Below, one piece after another: positions 60,601 to 64,000 of a DNA stretch of 64,000 nucleotides. Position numbers and translations under genes: made by a program. The notes under the pieces are model-generated. The model was given only the letters and a program-made list of their open reading frames with translations, was not told the DNA's origin and searched no databases. This DNA comes from Pantoea sp. Ap-967 (lineage in GTDB: Bacteria; Pseudomonadota; Gammaproteobacteria; Pseudomonadales; Pseudomonadaceae). The stretch spans positions 83,437 through 147,436 of the forward strand of contig NZ_VWXK01000016.1 of the NCBI RefSeq assembly GCF_011752565.1, given 5' to 3'. Every line of letters starts with the position of its first letter. Positions within the stretch are counted from its first letter, which is position 1.

Positions 60601-62381
60601 CGGGGTTGGCCGACGCCCGCTGCGTGCACCAACTGATCGAGCAGCGAGTGCGTACGGCAGGGGATGCGATTGCACTGATCGCCGACATGCAGGCTCTGAG
60701 CTATGAGCAACTCGATCGCCAGGCCAACCAGGTTGCCCACCGCTTGATCGAGCTGGGCGTGGGACCCGAGGTTCGGGTCGGCGTGGCCTTGCGCCGCACT
60801 GTGCAACTGCCGGTGGCGCTGCTGGGGGTACTGAAAGCCGGGGGAGCCTACGTGCCACTGGACCCGGATTACCCAACCGAGCGGGTCGCCTACATGCTCG
60901 AAGACAGCCAGGCCAGTGTGCTGGTGACCGAAGAGAGCGTACTGCCGCACCTACCGGGCAATGTGCCAACTCTCTTGATGGGGCAGTTGGCCGATTACCC
61001 GCAGCATTCGCCGTGCACACAGGTCACGGCGGGCAACCTGGCCTACGTGATTTACACCTCAGGCTCTACCGGCCGCCCCAAAGGGGTCGCCATCACCCAT
61101 CGCAATGTCCAGGCGCTGGTGGAGTGGACCGCCCGCGTGTTCAGCGCCGAGGACTTGTCAGGCGTGCTGGCATCTACCTCGGTGTGCTTCGACCTGTCGG
61201 TGTGGGAGCTGTTCGTGACACTTGCACTGGGCGGCAAGGTCATTCTTGCGCGTAATGCCCTGGAACTTGCGCAGTTGCCTGCACGTGACCAGGTACGATT
61301 GATCAACAGCGTGCCTTCGGCGGTCGCTGCGCTGGCGCGTGCCGGGCAGATCCCTGCCGGCGTACACACCGTCAACCTCGCCGGTGAACCGCTGAAACAA
61401 GTACTGGTAGACACCCTTTACGCCAGTGGCGCCATTACGCGGGTGAATGACCTCTATGGGCCTTCGGAAGACACCACCTACTCCACGTGGGTGCGGCGAA
61501 GTGCCGGCGGCCATGCCAGCATCGGACGGCCACTGAGCAACAGCAGCGGCTACGTGCTGGACGATTGGCTGCAACCAGTTCCTAGCGGGCTTTGCGGTGA
61601 ACTTTATTTGGGTGGCGCCGGTATCACCCGTGGCTACTTGCTACGCCCGAGCTTGACGGCCGAGCGTTTTGTGCCCGACCCATTCGGCAGTGCCGGTGAG
61701 CGCCTTTACCGCACCGGCGACCTGGTTCGCCTCGGGGCGAGCAATGATCTTGAGTACCAGGGGCGAATCGACCATCAGGTGAAAATCCGCGGCCTGCGTA
61801 TCGAGCTGGGAGAAATCGAAGCACGATTGCTGAAGTTGGCCGGGGTACGGGAGGCTGTGGTGGTGGCCAGCGACGAGCAATTGGTGGCCTACCTTGTCGG
61901 TGGCGACCAGCTCCCGGCTGACGAGACGCTGCGCGACCAACTGCGCCGAGTGTTGCCCGAGTACATGGTACCGGCACAACTGGTCAGGCTCGAACAACTG
62001 CCGCTCACGCCCAATGGCAAGCTTGACCGCAAGGCATTGCCGGCCGTACGCCACACCCCTCGGCAAGCGGTTTATCGAGCACCTCAATCGAGCCTTGAAC
62101 AGCAACTGGCGGCACTGTGGTGCGATGTCCTGCAGCAAGAGAGGGTGGGGCTGGACGATGACTTTTTCGAACTCGGCGGCCACTCGTTGCAACTGGTGAT
62201 GTTGCAGACGCGGGTGCGCGGCCTGTTGGGCATGGACGTGACGCTCAAGCAACTGCAGGGGCTGCGCACGCTCGGGGACCTGGCTACCTATCTACGACAG
62301 ATGCAGTCCGAGCAAGGACAAGATCTGGAGCTCGACCTGATTTTCGGCGCGCTCGACGAACTGGAGAAAGACAATGCTTAA
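54636..62381 (+). CDS. Pyoverdine side-chain NRPS, two modules (predicted D-Ser, then a small residue)
   Basis: A 2581-residue synthetase with order C-A-T-E-C-A-T. ATG at 54636 follows ACGGAAG and opens a short helical docking region (MNAEKSLQLARRFIELP) before the first condensation domain (HHIVSDG at 182). The first A domain (YTSGSTGRPKG near 660) has pocket residues D-V-W-H-V-S-L-I-D, the serine code. Carrier Ser1046 (GGDS) and an epimerase (HHLVVDG at 1222) give D-Ser. The second condensation domain (HHLLMDG at 1680) precedes an A domain near 2137 with pocket D-L-W-N-N-A-L-T-Y, which resembles alanine-type codes, and carrier Ser2517. No thioesterase. It is likely the first side-chain enzyme after PvdL, since many pyoverdines start with D-Ser. 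Confidence 0.9.
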   Translation: MNAEKSLQLARRFIELPLEKRRLFLDGLAREGIDFSQFPIPEGVAADDRMAPSFAQRRMWVLWQLDPQSGAYNLPGAVRLSGALDEAALQQAFNTLIERHQSLACVFVPQADESLAQVLLASTPQIHRVDLSALAQDAREAQVQAEVALESQRPFDLQHGPLLRIRLLHLAQQEHVLLITLHHIVSDGWSMNVLIDEFSRCYDAFASGVQPNLPPLPIQYVDYALWQRRWLEAGELERQLAYWQGVLGEEQPVLELPLDHPRPASPSFRGNRLAFAIDTNLAGQLRSFARQHNLSLFMLLLAGFGLLLQRYTGQADLRIGSPVANRNRSEIEGLIGLFVNTQVLRLQPDAQGDVLGYLSAVRQTVLGAQAHQDLPFERLVDALKVERSLAHAPLFQVMYNHQPQVADLTAVRLASGLELSSLQWRSQTTQFDLSLDTFESAGVLQAAFTYASDLFDEATVQRMAEHWQTLLHGLIAQPQAALWQLPMLDSAAVHTVLHSWNATARDYPLQHAVHQLIEQQVQRTPQAPALVFCDATLSYAELDASANRLAHYLRGQGAGCDRLIGISVQRSVEMVVGLLAVLKAGAAYVPLDPDYPEERLAYMIEDSGIDLLLTQQVLLERLPVPTGVSCVALDRLLLDDQPATALGLPLIPNQLAYVIYTSGSTGRPKGAGNSHAALTNRLCWMQQAYGLDGSDAVLQKTPFSFDVSVWEFFWPLMAGARLVVAAPGEHRDPARLIATIGQHQVTTLHFVPSMLQAFIHEPGVEACTSLRQIVCSGEALPVDAQQQVFAKLPQASLYNLYGPTEAAIDVTHWTCVEEGRDSVPIGQPIANIRTYVLDAGLEPVAPGVAGELYLGGVGLARGYHRRPGLTAERFVADPFVSGTRLYRTGDRVRQRPDGVIEYLGRFDHQVKIRGLRIELGEIEARLAQHPSVREAVVLAVDARQLVAYLVLNQQDQGWQQVLKDWLLQALPEFMVPSHLLALPSLPLTPNGKLDRKALPQPQAAARGVHVAPVDETQRTLAEVWCAVLGVEKVGIDDNFFELGGDSIIAIQVVSRARRHGLHLSPRDLFQYQTVRSLAGAAGQAAQVLAEQGLVRGEAQLSPIQRQFFTHAMPMRGHWNQSLLLAPRQMLEPERLAVALAQLLRQHDALNLRFSEQGGGWQAWHADTEQALPFSQHQVADEQALTELCEATQRSLDLNAGPLLRAVLAQLADGSQRLLLVIHHLVVDGVSWRILLEDLQQAYLQAPLPAKTSAWQAWAARLPAVAERHADELDYWTTQTVAAELPCDNPQGVASNRYGRKLESRFDAAFTRQLLQQAPAAYRTQVNDLLLTALAQAVADWSGQAEVLVQLEGHGREEVFDDIDLSRTVGWFTTLYPVRLNPSDAPGSALKVIKEQLRGVPHKGLGHGLLQQLGTAVQRDALSSLVPPRITFNYLGQFDQQFDEQALWAPALENSGAAQDADAPLANWLSVEGQVYQGELSLQFGFSSQMYQESTVVALMARFQARLSELVAHCCALEAQQATPSDFPLVALDQATLDALPQGSEGLADLLPLSPMQQGLLYHSLLGQGEASYINQMRLAIEGLEPERFRDAWQATLQAHPVLRSGFAWDGLPQPLQRVQRQATLPFECLDWRGRADHEQALQALALQERERGFDLREAPLLRLVLVRLGEAQWVLIYTHHHLLMDGWSNGLLLAEVLRRYSGLAVAAPLSSQRDYIAWLQAQDGKASEAFWREHLAKLEAPTRLVSQMAGNGQSGQRADLHLSLGTQEVAHLEAFAKACKVTFNTLVQAAWLLLLQRYTGQASPCFGATVAGRPSALVGIEQQIGLFINTLPVIATPQPQVSLGQWLEHVQLYNLAVREHEYTPLADIQRWAGHAGEALFDTLLVFENYPVEQVLEQSAADGLRFGVVSNLEQTHYPLTLMLTLGRTLELHFNYDRGQISDLELERVAQHLKNLLTQLPGRADTPLAELSMLGEQERQCLLVDWNADQPGLADARCVHQLIEQRVRTAGDAIALIADMQALSYEQLDRQANQVAHRLIELGVGPEVRVGVALRRTVQLPVALLGVLKAGGAYVPLDPDYPTERVAYMLEDSQASVLVTEESVLPHLPGNVPTLLMGQLADYPQHSPCTQVTAGNLAYVIYTSGSTGRPKGVAITHRNVQALVEWTARVFSAEDLSGVLASTSVCFDLSVWELFVTLALGGKVILARNALELAQLPARDQVRLINSVPSAVAALARAGQIPAGVHTVNLAGEPLKQVLVDTLYASGAITRVNDLYGPSEDTTYSTWVRRSAGGHASIGRPLSNSSGYVLDDWLQPVPSGLCGELYLGGAGITRGYLLRPSLTAERFVPDPFGSAGERLYRTGDLVRLGASNDLEYQGRIDHQVKIRGLRIELGEIEARLLKLAGVREAVVVASDEQLVAYLVGGDQLPADETLRDQLRRVLPEYMVPAQLVRLEQLPLTPNGKLDRKALPAVRHTPRQAVYRAPQSSLEQQLAALWCDVLQQERVGLDDDFFELGGHSLQLVMLQTRVRGLLGMDVTLKQLQGLRTLGDLATYLRQMQSEQGQDLELDLIFGALDELEKDNA

Positions 62382-64000
62382 GCAAGATGGCGCACGCACG
62401 GAACAACTGGTCGCCCGGATCAGGGAACTGAGCGGCGACAAGCGGCGGCAATTGTTTGCGCGTCTGCGGGAAATGGGCGTCAACGTCGCGCACCTGCCGA
62501 TCGTCCCGGCCAAGGACGGTGACCTAGCCCCGTTGTCCTATGCCCAGCAGCGCCAGCACTTTCTCTGGCAGCTCGATAAACAGAGCTGTGCTTACAATAT
62601 TCCGGTGGCGCTACGGTTACGCGGCACCCTTGACATCGCGGCCTTGCATCAAGCACTCGGCACGCTGGTCGAGCGTCAGGCGAGCCTGCGCACTCGGTTC
62701 GTCGACGCTGGCGATGAAGTGTTCCAGACGCTGCACGACGCGCCAGATGCTGTGCCTCTGTCGATGGAAACCGCGCCTCTTGCCGCGCACTTGCGTGACG
62801 GCCATATCCAGATGCTGGTCGAAGCAGAGCTGCGTACACCATTTGAACTTAACGACAAGCCTTTGTGGCGAGTTCGCCTGGTGGCGCTTGGCGATGACGA
62901 TTACGTTTTGCTGATGACATTGCACCATGCAATCAGCGATGGGTGGTCGATGACGGTGCTTGTCGAAGAGCTACTGGCCTGCTACGACGCAGCGGTGCAG
63001 GGACTGCCTGCTGATCTACAGCCGTTGTCGATCCAGTACCACGACTATGCACGTTGGCAACGTGAGTGGATGGCGTCGGGTGAGCTTGAGCGCCAACTGG
63101 GTTACTGGATCGCTACCTTGGGCGAGCTGCCCCCGGTGCTTTCGCTGCCCACCGATCACCCGCGTCCGCAGCACCAAAGCCTGCGCGGTGCGCGGCTGGA
63201 ATTTGCGCTGCCTGCACCGTTGAGCGAAGGCGTGCATGCGTTGGCCCAGCGCCAGGGCGTCACGGTGTTCATGCTGCTGCTGGCATCGTTCGGCATATTG
63301 CTGCAGCGCTGCAGCGGCCAGCACGATTTGCGCATAGGCGTGCCCAATGCCAACCGCAACCGTGCCGAGACCGAGCGGCTGGTAGGTCTGTTCGTCAATA
63401 CTCAGGTGCTGCGCCTGCAGGTCGATGACAGTCTGCCCTTCAGCCAATGGTTGCGGCAGGTCGAGCAGGCTGTCAACGATGCCCAAGCGCACAGTGAACT
63501 GCCGTTCGAACAGTTGGTAGAGGCACTGCAGCCAGAGCGCAGCCTTGGCCACAATCCGTTGTTCCAGGTCATGCACAACCATCAGGTGAGCAAAGGTCAG
63601 GCGCTGCAGGCCAACCTGGGCGACCTGCATATCGAAGGCTTGCCGCTGGAAAGCCAGACAGCCCAGCTGGACCTGGCGCTGGAAACGCTGGATACACCGC
63701 AGGGCCTTTGCGCTAGCCTGGTCTACGCGACCGATTTGTTCGAACCCGAAACCGTAGCGCGCCTGGGGCGTCAATGGCTCAATCTGCTGCAGTCCATTAC
63801 CTGCGAGCCGGACAGCTGTATCAGCGAACTGCCGATGCTCGATAGCGACGAGCGTACGCAGTTGCTCGAACGGTTCAACGCTACCGCCACCCCGTACGAC
63901 CTGAACCAGACCGTGCACGGGCTGTTCGAGCAGCGTGTGCAGGCGACGCCTGACGCACCGGCTTTGCTGTTCGGTGAGCAGCAACTGAGCTATGCCGAAC
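62374..64000 (+). CDS. Next pyoverdine side-chain NRPS (5' part, runs off the window)
   Basis: The gene begins inside the end of the previous one (8-base overlap around ATGCTTAA), so the two are translationally coupled. About 542 codons are visible. A short helical docking segment (MLKQDGARTEQLVARIRELS) is followed by a complete condensation domain (SYAQQRQHFLWQLDKQS; HHAISDG at about 184; NRNRAETERLVGLFVNTQVL). The first residues of an adenylation domain (PALLFGEQQLSYAE) reach the window edge. The upstream module lacks an epimerase, consistent with an L-residue donor. Its amino acid cannot be told. Confidence 0.9.
   Translation, partial: MLKQDGARTEQLVARIRELSGDKRRQLFARLREMGVNVAHLPIVPAKDGDLAPLSYAQQRQHFLWQLDKQSCAYNIPVALRLRGTLDIAALHQALGTLVERQASLRTRFVDAGDEVFQTLHDAPDAVPLSMETAPLAAHLRDGHIQMLVEAELRTPFELNDKPLWRVRLVALGDDDYVLLMTLHHAISDGWSMTVLVEELLACYDAAVQGLPADLQPLSIQYHDYARWQREWMASGELERQLGYWIATLGELPPVLSLPTDHPRPQHQSLRGARLEFALPAPLSEGVHALAQRQGVTVFMLLLASFGILLQRCSGQHDLRIGVPNANRNRAETERLVGLFVNTQVLRLQVDDSLPFSQWLRQVEQAVNDAQAHSELPFEQLVEALQPERSLGHNPLFQVMHNHQVSKGQALQANLGDLHIEGLPLESQTAQLDLALETLDTPQGLCASLVYATDLFEPETVARLGRQWLNLLQSITCEPDSCISELPMLDSDERTQLLERFNATATPYDLNQTVHGLFEQRVQATPDAPALLFGEQQLSYAE

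Overview
The window looks like a chromosomal segment of a fluorescent Pseudomonas of the P. putida group. It has high GC, two families of P. putida-type REP palindromes, tandem cbb3 oxidase operons next to anr and hemN, and the pyoverdine genes pvdL, pvdS/pfrI and pvdH. I see no rRNA, tRNA, CRISPR array, prophage or insertion sequence. The only structural RNA gene seen is the 4.5S SRP RNA.

Layout. 1-5.6 kb is housekeeping: the 3' end of ligA, ffs (4.5S RNA), a small periplasmic binding protein, dnaX-ybaB-recR and apt. 5.6-20.6 kb is a microaerobic respiration block on the minus strand. It holds anr, hemN (with a perfect Anr box and well-placed -10), a TauE/SafE-like protein, ccoS-ccoI-ccoH-ccoG for oxidase maturation, and two complete ccoNOQP operons. 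Only the distal operon (ccoNOQP-2) has a perfect Anr box. 20.7-23.4 kb carries a hydrolase, ppnP, an exonuclease and a second binding protein.

23.4-38.3 kb is the first pyoverdine block: a hydroxyornithine acyltransferase (pvdYII-like), the Fur-controlled sigma factor pvdS/pfrI, and the 4313-residue synthetase PvdL (FAAL-T, C-A-T, C-A-T-E, C-A-T; no thioesterase), which builds the acylated Glu-D-Tyr-Dab chromophore precursor. 38.3-50.7 kb separates the two pyoverdine blocks. It contains dsbD-tlpA-dsbG, a Tat-exported molybdenum hydroxylase system (large subunit, 2Fe-2S subunit, triheme cytochrome c, XdhC and MocA-like factors) and a QseBC-like two-component system.

50.8-64 kb is the second pyoverdine block. 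pvdH makes diaminobutyrate. Two minus-strand genes encode a siderophore-interacting flavoprotein and an SCP2-cupin (JmjC) oxygenase. Two side-chain synthetases follow, the second running off the window. The first has modules predicted to add D-Ser and then a small residue, perhaps Ala. Its start fits directly after PvdL, as in many pyoverdines that begin with D-Ser.

The two blocks are tied together by six matches to the PvdS iron-starvation box (TAA[A/T]T-N16-CGT), upstream of pvdYII, pvdL, pvdH, the flavoprotein, the SCP2-cupin oxygenase and the side-chain NRPS. A Fur box covers the pvdS promoter. The most unusual item is the SCP2-cupin gene: a lipid-binding fold fused to a putative Fe(II)/2-oxoglutarate oxygenase, divergently transcribed from the side-chain NRPS. 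The second is a long composite REP element present twice, whose roughly 120-base core is inverted between the two copies.
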